Source: G963691885 sp963691885 (GTDB lineage Bacteria > Pseudomonadota > Alphaproteobacteria > UBA8366 > Aestuariispiraceae). Taken from it: DNA of 64,000 nucleotides. The notes under the pieces were generated by a model. That model had not been told where the DNA came from and did not search any database. It saw nothing but the letters and a program-made list of their open reading frames with translations. Shown one piece after another: positions 1 through 8,047 of the stretch. Made by a program: the position numbers and the translations under genes. The number at the start of each line of letters is the position of its first letter. The first letter of the stretch is position 1. The stretch covers positions 1,550,001 through 1,614,000 of the forward strand of contig OY829843.1 in assembly GCA_963691885.1 (NCBI GenBank), read 5' to 3'.

Positions 1-183
1 CTTTGACATCGCCGATCCAGTCCTGATAGCCGCGCCGTCTCAACATTTCTAGCGTCTCCCAATTCAACCCCAGTCTTATAAACCCTGAAACCGGATTTGC
101 CTTCAAAAAAAAACGGCCCGCAATTCCTTGCGCAATGGTGGTGCGGGGCTATCGTGGCAGTATGGCAATCACTGGATGAGAAA

Positions 184-624
184 ATGGAAGAGTTGAAGGT
201 TCTGGGCGTCACAGAACGCCGTTTGAAAGAACGGGCGGCGGCACAAGCGATGGGCATCGATGAGGCCTATATTTCAGAACTGGTCGAAACCTTCTATGAC
301 CGCATTCGCGCCGACGAAGTGCTTGGCCCGATCTTTATGCAGGCCATACCCGGCGACTGGGGCCCGCATCTGGCAACCATGAAAAAGTTTTGGGGGGCCG
401 TCGCGCTCAGCACCGGGGCCTATGACGGAAAACCGGTCCCCGCCCATCAGAAACACAGCCAGATCACCCAGGATCACTTCACAAGATGGCTAAACCTGTT
501 CGAAGAAACACGGCGCGACACCGCCCCCACACCACAGGCCGCGGCCTTCTTCCTGGACCGTGCAGAGCGCATCGGCAAAAGCCTGCAGCTCGTCCTCTTT
601 GGCCTCAACCTCAACCGGCCCTGA
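184..624 (+). CDS. Group III truncated hemoglobin
   Basis: This encodes a 146-residue globin of the truncated 2-on-2 family, a small haem protein thought to handle oxygen, NO or peroxide in the cytoplasm. The text FYDRIRADEVLGPIF (residues 37-51), then WGPHLATMKKFW (59-70), then a conserved KPVPAHQ segment with the likely proximal haem ligand His88, matches the group III subfamily. His62 lies in the distal region. An in-frame ATG at 97 would add 29 residues that do not resemble a globin, so the ATG at 184 is preferred; its ribosome binding site is weak. The gene converges on the membrane-protein gene ending at 637. The function call is by family; the physiological ligand is unknown. Confidence 0.85.
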   Translation: MEELKVLGVTERRLKERAAAQAMGIDEAYISELVETFYDRIRADEVLGPIFMQAIPGDWGPHLATMKKFWGAVALSTGAYDGKPVPAHQKHSQITQDHFTRWLNLFEETRRDTAPTPQAAAFFLDRAERIGKSLQLVLFGLNLNRP

Positions 625-636
625 GTTCCGGGCGCC

Positions 637-1059
637 TCATTCACCTATGTTTCCAGAAATCTTGTTTTGAGACCGCTTCAGTTTCAAGCGCCAGGATATT
701 TTTGTTCTGAGCCACATTGAAAGCACGACAATTCCGAACATGAACGCATAAAGTAAAATTCCGTCGAGCCGGATCGTTTTCGATTTTCCGTATTCCTGGG
801 TGTTGGCAATTACAACGAGAAGCATCATCGCTGTCGTGACACCCAATGGAAACCACCAAGCAAAAATCGCATTCAACACGAACGAGAACCATTGGGCGTG
901 AATCAAGTATACATCCGCGTCCAAGCGATTATAGAAGACCATCAATATCCACACGATGTACCAGTAGAATACTCCTACCGAAACTGTAACAAGCCAACAG
1001 ATTACTAACGCAACAGCCTTACCCTTTTGGCCTAGCGTCAAACCCTCAGTGTTATTCAT
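637..1059 (-). CDS. Small membrane protein, third paralog (P3)
   Basis: This 140-residue protein has about four hydrophobic segments (residues roughly 15-42, 52-66, 70-85 and 102-117) and a basic C-terminal tail. I do not recognise the family. It shares the core YLI-x2-QW-x2-F-x-LNAIF-x-W, a hydrophobic TTAMM stretch and a tail RTK-x2-WRL with the two upstream genes, so the three are paralogs made by tandem duplication. Its ATG overlaps the TGA of the preceding copy by four bases (ATGA), which implies translational coupling. It is closer to the interrupted first copy than to the middle copy. Together with its neighbours it could be an immunity protein for the 428-residue protein upstream; that is inference from gene arrangement only. 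Confidence 0.75.
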   Translation of the reverse strand: MNNTEGLTLGQKGKAVALVICWLVTVSVGVFYWYIVWILMVFYNRLDADVYLIHAQWFSFVLNAIFAWWFPLGVTTAMMLLVVIANTQEYGKSKTIRLDGILLYAFMFGIVVLSMWLRTKISWRLKLKRSQNKISGNIGE

Positions 1060-1460
1060 CGATCAGTTCGCTTTTGGAATAGCCATGGGGTCCACCGCCA
1101 TTCAATGCTGGCGCGGATCCACAGCGTTAATACAATAGTTCCAATCAAGAAGACGCCCGCAACACCATGTTCAAAACTAAAATAGTCGGGATCGTTCTGA
1201 TAACGCGAATGCATTCTGAAAATGACAAACAGCATCAATCCCGAGACGCCTAGTAACGGTTTGTACCAGGAAAAAATGGCATTCAAAATAAACGCAATCC
1301 ATTGCAAATAAATCAGATAAAATTCATGTGCACTTTGATCCAACCTAAACAAAACCGGCCACGGCATAGACCAACACCATATTGCGACAGATGCCGACAA
1401 AATCCAACAAATGCACAACAGAATGAGTCTCAGTTTGGGACCTGCCACTTGATTATTCAT
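1056..1460 (-). CDS. Small membrane protein, second paralog (P2)
   Basis: This encodes 134 residues with about four predicted membrane segments and shares the YLI-x2-QW-x2-F-x-LNAIF-x-W core with its two neighbours. It is the most divergent of the three copies: the loop after the core and the C-terminal WRW-x-PW segment differ. The ATG at 1460 is chosen because the frame is open only three codons further, to a TTG. All three copies begin ATG AAT, which supports this start. It overlaps the next gene by four bases. About 240 bases of AT-rich DNA separate it from the first copy, so it may have its own promoter. The function is unknown; an immunity or accessory role to the upstream protein is possible. 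Confidence 0.72.
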   Translation of the reverse strand: MNNQVAGPKLRLILLCICWILSASVAIWCWSMPWPVLFRLDQSAHEFYLIYLQWIAFILNAIFSWYKPLLGVSGLMLFVIFRMHSRYQNDPDYFSFEHGVAGVFLIGTIVLTLWIRASIEWRWTPWLFQKRTDR

Positions 1461-1701
1461 CTGAACCAAAGATTCTATTGCTTTGTCGTTCCGACTTGGG
1501 TGAGTTTTTTCATCAGAAGTTTGACACCAAAATTATATTACTTGAGAAATGTATTTATAAGACTCTCAACAGATCAGTCGTTCTGTTCTTGGCTTCGGTT
1601 CGCCTGTCCTGACAAGTGAATTATACCGGAATCAAGAATTGCTTTTTTTCCTTTTGTAGTATGCATGGCATCCAACTGCGAGGAATCACTTATTAACACT
1701 C
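1461..1701. other. AT-rich spacer between paralogs P1 and P2
   Basis: This is 241 bases with clearly lower GC than the flanking core genes. I see no convincing coding sequence in it. It probably contains the promoter or leader of the downstream P2-P3 pair on the minus strand. Confidence 0.4.
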
Positions 1702-2139
1702 TCATACCTGATCTTCATCGATTTTTCGGGAATCCGGTTCTCTTTTTCGTCCAAGCCTTAGACGCCAAGGAATTTTCGTTCTGATCCAAATGGGAAGAAC
1801 GGCAATCCCGAACATGAACGCATAAAAAAGGGTTCTATCGAGCGCAAAGGTTCTAGGGCCCTCCGGTCCTTCTATGTCTGATATGAGGACAAGCATCATC
1901 ATCCCCGTCGTAACAACCAAGGGAATGCGCCATGCAAAAATAGCATTCAGGAAGAAGGTGCCCCATTGGGCGTAGATCAAGTATGCATCCTCTTCCAGGC
2001 GATTATAGAAATACAACAAGCCCCACATTCCATACCAGTAAAACCCGGCTAAAGCCGTCACGGCGATCCATTAAAACGTAAGAGAAAGCAAACGCATTCT
2101 TGTCCTTGTCTTGGGACTAAACGTCTTCCTCCTATTCAT
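1702..2139 (-). pseudogene. Small membrane protein, first paralog (P1), interrupted by a stop codon
   Basis: Reading from the ATG at 2139 gives MNRRKTFSPKTRTRMRLLSLTF, then TAA at 2073-2071, then WIAVTALAGFYWY and a full match to the rest of the paralog family (QW-x2-F-x-LNAIF-x-W, then RTK-x2-WRL). The stop falls exactly where the other two copies have Cys before a conserved Trp, so this is an in-frame nonsense position rather than a frameshift. The ATG overlaps the stop of the upstream 428-residue gene by eight bases, the normal layout for a coupled partner gene. A shorter product could still start at the GTG at 2061, but it would lack the first half of membrane segment one. Either the copy is dead or a truncated form is made. 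A sequencing error cannot be excluded. Confidence 0.7.
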
Positions 2140-3418
2140 CCGATGCCCTTGATTTCTTTATCGCTTCACCAATTTCGTTGGCGTTTCTTTCCCATTCAAG
2201 ATTGGCTAGGTAATCGCTACCCTGTTCAACTCCAGGCACACCTTGTTGCCACGCATTACCTTCGCCATATGTTCTAATCGTTACACCTCCACCTTGGTCC
2301 AGCTTGCCGTATCGCATGACATATCCATCGCTGAGTTCGTGCTCTCCAGAAATTGTGTAGTTTATGACATAGTCAGTTTCTCCAGAATTTGGATTGGGTA
2401 CGACATAGGTGCGCACCATATTTTCGTCGTTTCCGACGATGTGTAAGTGCTTCTTGATGATTTCTCCGGCATCATTCACGGTGCCATCGGACGAGGCAGG
2501 AGAGTCTTCACCAGGTGTAGGGTTTTGCTTAAGCGCCTCCCCCACTGCTTCCAGCCCCTCCTGTCCGAGAGCGCCTGGAACGGGGTGGCTTTGATCGTAT
2601 TGGTGAAGAAAGGAACCTTCACCTCGTCTGAAAGGCTCTTGGCCTTTGGCACGGGGGATTGCAATTGAGGGCAGGTTTTTGTCCTTGGGACGGATCACGG
2701 ACCATCCATTGGTGCCGTCGGCATTTGGGTTGTGAAGAACTCCGTCAGGCAGTTTGTCGTTTTCAGCAACACCAAACGGCCCGCTAGCATCGCCACGTTT
2801 CATCTGACCGCCGCCCGGCGTGGGGAGTGGAAAGCCCAAGGCGTCGACGGTCGGTTCTGCGGAACTAGCCTCCGTCTGATCCGTTGTGTTTCGCTCCGCC
2901 TCAGTCTGTCGTTTCTGGAGAGCCGATTGTGCCGGCTTGCTTGGTTCTGATTGTGCGGGTCGATTCGCCTCAGAGGATTCTGCGCCCAATTTCACAAGCC
3001 CGACTTCGTCCCGGTCAGGGTCAAACTCCATCGTTCGGCGCTCTGCACTGTCCCGTTCGGGGTTGAATTCCATCGTTCTGAAGCCTGCGCCAACTTCAGA
3101 ACCACGCCGAATATTGGCGAGGTTCTGTTCCGCCCGTTCTGCCCCTGTCCAGTCCTTGCGGGCACGGCGCAGCAGGACTTGACCCTCGGCCTTCTCCTCC
3201 GCGCTTTCGAGGCGTTCAGCGCCCAAACCATAGCGCCGCCAGCTTTCCCAATATTCAGCGGGTAGTTCGCTGGACCCGCGATAGTCACGGTCAAACTGGG
3301 CCTGATCTCTGTCTGTCAGACGGCGACGCCTGACACGACCGACCCGTCCGATTAAACCCGTGCGCGTTTCCGGACCCTGACCCCGATTTGTAAAAGACTG
3401 AAATTCACCTGTTGCCAT
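2132..3418 (-). CDS. Unrecognised 428-residue protein, possible polymorphic effector
   Basis: I do not recognise this protein. The N-terminal 100 residues are arginine-rich and charged. Two copies of RTMEF(N/D)P(E/D)RD lie at about residues 114-125 and 128-137. A low-complexity Glu/Ser/Ala/Gln linker follows to about residue 190. A compact, ordered-looking C-terminal region from about 270 to 415 contains HLHIVGNDENMVRTYVV, DYVINYTISGEHEL and a glycine-rich YGEGN segment. There is no signal peptide or membrane segment. The frame stays open to 3454, but that ATG lies inside the -10 box, so the ATG at 3418, five bases after GGAGGGG (3424-3430), is chosen. The last codons overlap the ATG of a small membrane protein gene by eight bases. 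A modular N-terminus, linker and C-terminal domain followed by tandem small paralogs resembles a polymorphic toxin with immunity genes; this is inference. Confidence 0.7.
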   Translation of the reverse strand: MATGEFQSFTNRGQGPETRTGLIGRVGRVRRRRLTDRDQAQFDRDYRGSSELPAEYWESWRRYGLGAERLESAEEKAEGQVLLRRARKDWTGAERAEQNLANIRRGSEVGAGFRTMEFNPERDSAERRTMEFDPDRDEVGLVKLGAESSEANRPAQSEPSKPAQSALQKRQTEAERNTTDQTEASSAEPTVDALGFPLPTPGGGQMKRGDASGPFGVAENDKLPDGVLHNPNADGTNGWSVIRPKDKNLPSIAIPRAKGQEPFRRGEGSFLHQYDQSHPVPGALGQEGLEAVGEALKQNPTPGEDSPASSDGTVNDAGEIIKKHLHIVGNDENMVRTYVVPNPNSGETDYVINYTISGEHELSDGYVMRYGKLDQGGGVTIRTYGEGNAWQQGVPGVEQGSDYLANLEWERNANEIGEAIKKSRASDE

Positions 3419-3449
3419 TGCTGCCCCTCCATCGCCCATCAATTTTGAG

Positions 3450-3479
3450 AACATAGCATGAACAAATACCTTTTGTCAA
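3450..3479 (-). promoter_or_regulatory. Sigma70-type promoter of the 428-residue protein gene
   Basis: On the minus strand TTGACA (3479-3474) is followed after 18 bases by TATGTT (3455-3450). This is a perfect -35 box and a near-consensus -10 box. Transcription would start near 3443, giving a leader of about 25 bases with GGAGGGG before the ATG at 3418. It decides the start codon, because the upstream ATG would sit in the -10 element. Confidence 0.65.
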
Positions 3480-3570
3480 GCAGGTTCGCACTTTAGGGTG
3501 TATTTCTCCGTCTATTAGCCCGTTTATAGGAATTTGATCCTGTAAATCGCGTAGTTCCTGGCGGGCACAG

Positions 3571-3606
3571 AAAAACCCCCGTCGCTGTCATCCAACGAAC
3601 GGGGGT
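3571..3606 (-). terminator. Rho-independent terminator of htpG
   Basis: ACCCCCGT (3575-3582) and ACGGGGGT (3599-3606) form a perfect 8-bp stem with a 16-base loop. On the minus strand the stem is followed by a run of T (3575-3571). It lies about 65 bases past the htpG stop codon. Confidence 0.85.
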
Positions 3607-3670
3607 CTTTGAAGATTTCGGAATGGGGTTGTTACGGCCCCCAAAATCCGCTGAACCTGAATTGCTTCGG

Positions 3671-5593
3671 TCAGCCGAGCGCTTTTGTCATGACATCGGT
3701 CATGCGGCGGGCGAAAGCGGCCGGGTCTGGCAGGGTTTCGCCCTCCATAATCCGGGCCTGATCCAGCAGCAGTTGCGCGGCATCGTCCATATTCTCTGTC
3801 GCCTTTGCGGCCATCGCCTTGATCAGCGCGTGATCCGGATTGATTTCCAGAATACGCGGCGAGGACTGGTTCAACTGGTTATGCTGCTTGAGCAGGCGTT
3901 CCAAATGGATATCCATTGCCCCCTCATCAGCCACCAGACAACAGGGGGAGGCGGTCAGGCGGTCGGTCTTGCGCACATCCTTGACGGCGTCACCCAGACT
4001 GCCCTTTAGCGCGGTGACGAGGGCCGAAATCTCCATCGCATCATCGGCGCTCTCTTCCGGCTTGTCTTCACCATCCTTATCCGCGTCCTCCGCCTTGATA
4101 TCGGTCAGCGCGGCAGACCCGCGGGTGACCGACTTGAGAGCCTTGCCCTCAAATTCCGGGACCTGCCCGATCCAGAATTCATCCACCGGATCGGTCATAT
4201 AGAGCACTTCCACACCCTTGGCGTTGAACCCTTCCAGTTGCGGAGATTTTTCAAGCACCTCGGCATCTTCGCCGGTGATGTAGAAGATCTCGTTCTGACC
4301 TTCCTTCATCCGCTCAATATATTCGGCCAGCGAGACAAGACCCGGCTGTGTCGTCGATTTGAACCGGACCAGCTTCAGAAGGGCGTCACGGTGTTCGGCG
4401 CTTTCATAAACGCCTTCCTTGATGACCGCCCCGAACGCATCCCAGAATGCCTCATAGGATTCAGCATCCTTCTCTGCCATTTTGGTCAGCTCGGAAATGA
4501 TGCGCTTGATCAGGCCCGCCTGAATCTTGGCGACCACCGGGTTATTTTGCAGCATTTCGCGCGACACGTTGAGCGGCAGATCCTCTGAATCGATCACACC
4601 GCGGAGGAAACGCAGCCAGCTTGGTACCAGATCTTCACATTCATCGGTGATGAAAACACGGCGGACATAGAGCTTCAGTTTCGACTTCCGGTCCGGGTGA
4701 AACAGGTCAAACGGGCGCGCCGTCGGGATGAAGATCAGACCCGTATACTCGATCACACCCTCGGCCCGGAAATGCAGGGTCATCGAGGGTTCATCAAACC
4801 CGTGGGAAACATGGCGATAAAACTCTGTATATTGTTCGTCCTCAATATCGAATTTGGACCGGGTCCAGAGGGCGGATGCTTCGTTAAGCTGCCGCGGGCC
4901 GACATCGACAACCTTCTCTTCATCCTCCGCACCGGGCAGTTCCGGGGCCGGGCCGTGGAACCGGATGGGGAGCGGAATATGATCGGAATAGGTTTTAACG
5001 ATATGGGAAAGACGCTGTTCTTCCAGGAATTCCTTCGCGTCATCCTTCAGATGCATGACAATGGTCGTGCCACGTCCATCCCGACTGGCGGGATCAATGG
5101 TGAAGGCACCCTTGCCGTCGCTGGTCCATGTAAAGGCCGCGTCGTCACCGGCGGCACGGCTGGTCACCTCAACCTTAGAAGAGACCATGAAGGCGGAATA
5201 GAAACCGACCCCGAACTGACCAATCAGGCTGACATCCTTTTTCGCGTCGCCGGTCAGCTGCTGCATGAAGTTTGAGGTGCCAGATTTGGCAATCGTCCCC
5301 AGGTTCTCGACCAACTCGTCATGGGTCATGCCGGACCCGTTGTCCGAAAGGGTAAGGGTGCCCGCCTCCGCATCGGTGCTGAGGTCTATCGCGAATTCGG
5401 TATCTCCCTCGATCAGCTCCGGCGCGGTCAGGGCACGATAGCGGAGCCGGTCGCAGGCATCGGCGGCATTGGAGATCAATTCCCGCAGGAAGATCTCCCG
5501 CTCGCTGTAGAGCGCATTGGCAACGATATCGAGAAGGCGGCCGACCTCGGCCTGAAAGGAATGGGTTTCTGTCGCGTTTGTCTGATCTGACAT
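3671..5593 (-). CDS. htpG: Molecular chaperone HtpG (Hsp90)
   Basis: This is a 640-residue ATP-dependent cytosolic chaperone of the Hsp90 family, which helps fold and remodel client proteins as a dimer. The N-terminal GHKL ATPase domain shows FLREL with Glu38, NAADACDRL (42-50), DNGSGM (84-89) and the lid motif GQFGVGFYSAF (125-135). The middle and C-terminal dimerisation domains follow at normal length; E. coli HtpG has 624 residues. A short acidic insert near residues 495-512 (EDADKDGEDKPEE) is seen in the C-terminal third. The gene stands alone with a heat-shock type promoter upstream and a strong terminator downstream. Confidence 0.97.
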   Translation of the reverse strand: MSDQTNATETHSFQAEVGRLLDIVANALYSEREIFLRELISNAADACDRLRYRALTAPELIEGDTEFAIDLSTDAEAGTLTLSDNGSGMTHDELVENLGTIAKSGTSNFMQQLTGDAKKDVSLIGQFGVGFYSAFMVSSKVEVTSRAAGDDAAFTWTSDGKGAFTIDPASRDGRGTTIVMHLKDDAKEFLEEQRLSHIVKTYSDHIPLPIRFHGPAPELPGAEDEEKVVDVGPRQLNEASALWTRSKFDIEDEQYTEFYRHVSHGFDEPSMTLHFRAEGVIEYTGLIFIPTARPFDLFHPDRKSKLKLYVRRVFITDECEDLVPSWLRFLRGVIDSEDLPLNVSREMLQNNPVVAKIQAGLIKRIISELTKMAEKDAESYEAFWDAFGAVIKEGVYESAEHRDALLKLVRFKSTTQPGLVSLAEYIERMKEGQNEIFYITGEDAEVLEKSPQLEGFNAKGVEVLYMTDPVDEFWIGQVPEFEGKALKSVTRGSAALTDIKAEDADKDGEDKPEESADDAMEISALVTALKGSLGDAVKDVRKTDRLTASPCCLVADEGAMDIHLERLLKQHNQLNQSSPRILEINPDHALIKAMAAKATENMDDAAQLLLDQARIMEGETLPDPAAFARRMTDVMTKALG

Positions 5594-5908
5594 TCTTTTC
5601 CCTCACAAGACACGGGTGTTTGGACCCGGTCTGCTGATGATCTGCTTTTCGTGTTAATGGCCCCGATGCGCGATCAGGACACGCCGCATATAGGAAAAAG
5701 GGGCCGGAAGCTCAAGACCCGAGATTTCTGGTCGAACCACCACAAAATCGATATGATCCACTTTTTGGCCATATTTTCCAAAAACTGAAACACTTTCTTG
5801 GGGGTGAAATGCCATATTGGTATTGCCAAACCCAGAAAAACACCCGACCATCCGGAAAAATAAGAGAACATCCGGGTTTAAAGAAACCCGTCGGTCAGGG
5901 AGGGTTCC
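5594..5908. other. Intergenic region between divergent htpG and the CoA-ligase cluster
   Basis: Besides the htpG promoter, this stretch holds a perfect 7-bp inverted repeat with a four-base loop (CGGGTTT 5873-5879, AAACCCG 5884-5890). That repeat would lie in the leader of the plus-strand transcript. I see no other gene; longer open frames here have no convincing coding character. Confidence 0.4.
5685..5716 (-). promoter_or_regulatory. RpoH (heat-shock) type promoter of htpG
   Basis: On the minus strand CTTG (5716-5713), 18 bases, then CCTATATGCG (5694-5685) fits the alphaproteobacterial heat-shock consensus as I recall it (CTTG, about 17-18 bases, CYTATNTNNG). Transcription would begin near 5678 and leave a leader of about 85 bases before htpG. 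The presence upstream of a classical heat-shock gene supports it. Confidence 0.7.
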
Positions 5909-6073
5909 GTGGGTATACCCCGGCAGCGAAATGCTTACAGCATCATTGCGCCTGCTGCAGCGGCAGTTGCGTTTGGAGCTGCGTTGGCTCAGTCCACACG
6001 CGCAAACGCCTTTGCACCATTGACCCATCCCAATTCAAAGAAATTTGCCTGTGTAGAGGATAGTGCCGCATGA
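5909..6073 (+). CDS. Possible 54-residue exported or membrane peptide
   Basis: This short ORF starts at GTG 5909, four bases after the strong ribosome binding site GGGAGGG (5898-5904). It ends at TGA 6071-6073, which overlaps the ATG of the acyl-CoA ligase as ATGA. The product begins with a short basic segment (PRQRN), then a hydrophobic alanine-rich stretch ending AFGAALAQS, and then a short polar tail with one Cys, so it looks like a signal peptide or single membrane segment. The family is not recognised. Evidence for translation is the binding site, the coupling overlap and the composition. Third-position bias is not strong, and a competing 30-codon frame (ATG 5931) overlaps it. Confidence 0.4.
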   Translation: MGIPRQRNAYSIIAPAAAAVAFGAALAQSTRANAFAPLTHPNSKKFACVEDSAA

Positions 6074-8043
6074 CCAGCGCTTCTGATTACCCGGATATTG
6101 CCACCTATGACACCTTTCCGAAATTGTTGCGTTATAACGCGCAACATCTGAAAGACAGCCCGGCCATGCGGGAAAAGAACTTCGGGATCTGGCAATCCTG
6201 GACCTGGCATCAGGTTCATGAAGAAGTAAGCAGGCTGGCCTGCGGGATGGCGTCGCTCGGACTGAAGCGCGGGGACAGCGTGGCGATCATTGGCGACAAC
6301 CGCCCCCGGCTTTACTGGACAATCGCTGTTGCCCAGTCGCTGGGCGCAATCGCGGTGCCGGTCTATCACGATTCCAACGCCGAAGAGATGGTCTATCCCC
6401 TCAAACATGCCGATGTGCGCATGGCCATCGCCGAAGACCAGGAACAGGTCGACAAGCTGCTCTTCTGCAAGGACAAGGTCCCGACACTTGAATGCGTGAT
6501 CTATGACGACGTGCGGGGTGTCAGGGAATATACAGAGGACTATCTCCATTCCTACGATTCAGTGCTGGAAATGGGCGATGCTTTTGCATCCGCCAATCCC
6601 GGCTATGTCGATGGCGAGATCGACAAGGGGAAAGGGTCTGATGTCTGCATCATGCCCTATACATCCGGCACGACCGGTGAGCCGAAGGGCGTGTTGCTGA
6701 CCTATGACAATCTGCTGAAATCCGCCTATAGCGGCGTGATTTTCGAGAAATTGAGAGCGGATGATCAGTGCCTCGCCTATCTGCCGATTGCCTGGATCGG
6801 GGACACGGCGTTTTCCTTTGCGCAATCCTATATCACCGGTTTCTGCGTTGCCTGTCCGGAAAGCTCTGAAACCGTTCTGACGGATCTGCGCGAATTGGGG
6901 CCGACCTATTTCTTTGCACCGCCCCGTATCTTCGAGAACATCCTGACCCAGGTTTCCATCCGGATCGAAGATGCCAGCGCCATGAAGCGCCGGATGTATC
7001 ATTACTTTATGGGTGTCGCCCGCAAGGTGGGCGTGCGCCTGCTCGAAGGGGAAGACGTCTCCCTCAGCGACCGGATGCTTTACGCGCTGGGCAATATCCT
7101 GGTTTATGAGCCTTTGAAGAATGTCCTGGGGCTCAGCAAGGTCCGCATCGGCTACACGGCGGGTGAGGCGATTGGCCCGGATATCTTCGATTTCTATCGC
7201 TCGCTCGGCATCAACCTGAAACAGCTTTATGGCTCAACCGAGACATCGGTATTTGTCACCATACAGCCCGATGGTCAGATCAAGCCGGACACAGTCGGGG
7301 TGCCCCTGAACGGGGTCGATCTGAAGATCGCTGATAGTGGCGAGGTTCTGATCAAAAGCCCGGGTATCTTCTATCAATATTACAAGAATGAAGAAGCGAC
7401 TGAGGAAGCCAAGATCGATGGCTGGTTCCATACCGGCGACGCGGGCTTCCTCGATGAAGACGGGCATCTGAAAATCATCGACCGGGCCAAGGATGTTGGC
7501 AAGCTGACCGATGGCGGGTTATTCGCGCCGAAATACATCGAAAACAAACTGAAATTCTTCCCGGAGATCAGAGAGGCGGTCGCCTTTGGCAATGCCAAGG
7601 ATTACTGCGCCGTTTTCATCAATATCGACAGTGAGGCAGTGGGCAACTGGGCCGAACGGCGCGGCATTGCCTACGCATCCTATCAGGAACTGGCCTCGCT
7701 GCCCCAAGTGGCCGAGATGGTCAAAGCCGCTGTCGAGCAGGTAAATGCAGACCTTGCCGGTGAGGAACGGGTCGCTGGCAGCCAGATCAAACGCTTCCTG
7801 ATCCTGCACAAACTGCTGGATGCCGATGATGGCGAGTTGACCCGCACCAGTAAGGTTCGTCGCCGCTTCATTGCGGAGAAATATGCGCCGCTCATCGAGG
7901 GGCTCTATTCCGATGCGAAGGAAGCATCGATCGATGCCGAGATAACTTTTGAAGACGGCCGCAAGGGCACGCTTCGCGCAGATCTAGAGATCTTTGACGC
8001 GACACGCGTGTCCGCCCCTTCCGTCGCCCAAGCAGCGGAGTAA
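6070..8043 (+). CDS. Long-chain acyl-CoA synthetase (AMP-forming)
   Basis: This 657-residue adenylate-forming enzyme activates a carboxylic acid to its CoA thioester with ATP. The phosphate-binding motif YTSGTTGEPKG is at residues 197-207, YGSTET at 387-392, and the ATP-binding GWFHTGD segment near 452-458. The length and the long C-terminal part fit the FadD15/ACSL-like long-chain type rather than short-chain enzymes. It is the first large gene of a cluster with a branched-chain amino-acid type ABC transporter and a second ligase-like gene. The substrate is therefore probably an acid imported by that transporter, but the sequence does not identify it. Confidence 0.9.
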   Translation: MTSASDYPDIATYDTFPKLLRYNAQHLKDSPAMREKNFGIWQSWTWHQVHEEVSRLACGMASLGLKRGDSVAIIGDNRPRLYWTIAVAQSLGAIAVPVYHDSNAEEMVYPLKHADVRMAIAEDQEQVDKLLFCKDKVPTLECVIYDDVRGVREYTEDYLHSYDSVLEMGDAFASANPGYVDGEIDKGKGSDVCIMPYTSGTTGEPKGVLLTYDNLLKSAYSGVIFEKLRADDQCLAYLPIAWIGDTAFSFAQSYITGFCVACPESSETVLTDLRELGPTYFFAPPRIFENILTQVSIRIEDASAMKRRMYHYFMGVARKVGVRLLEGEDVSLSDRMLYALGNILVYEPLKNVLGLSKVRIGYTAGEAIGPDIFDFYRSLGINLKQLYGSTETSVFVTIQPDGQIKPDTVGVPLNGVDLKIADSGEVLIKSPGIFYQYYKNEEATEEAKIDGWFHTGDAGFLDEDGHLKIIDRAKDVGKLTDGGLFAPKYIENKLKFFPEIREAVAFGNAKDYCAVFINIDSEAVGNWAERRGIAYASYQELASLPQVAEMVKAAVEQVNADLAGEERVAGSQIKRFLILHKLLDADDGELTRTSKVRRRFIAEKYAPLIEGLYSDAKEASIDAEITFEDGRKGTLRADLEIFDATRVSAPSVAQAAE

Positions 8044-8047
8044 ACCT

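Noticed and set aside
1..67. Minus-strand frame reading LNWETLEMLRRRGYQDWIGDVK at the window edge, a possible 5' end of another gene
   Set aside because: Only about 15-22 codons are visible, no ribosome binding site or family match was found, so it cannot be called.
5989..6549. 186-codon open frame on the minus strand over the start of the acyl-CoA synthetase
   Set aside because: It is antisense to a clear enzyme gene and has no recognisable domain; a shadow frame.
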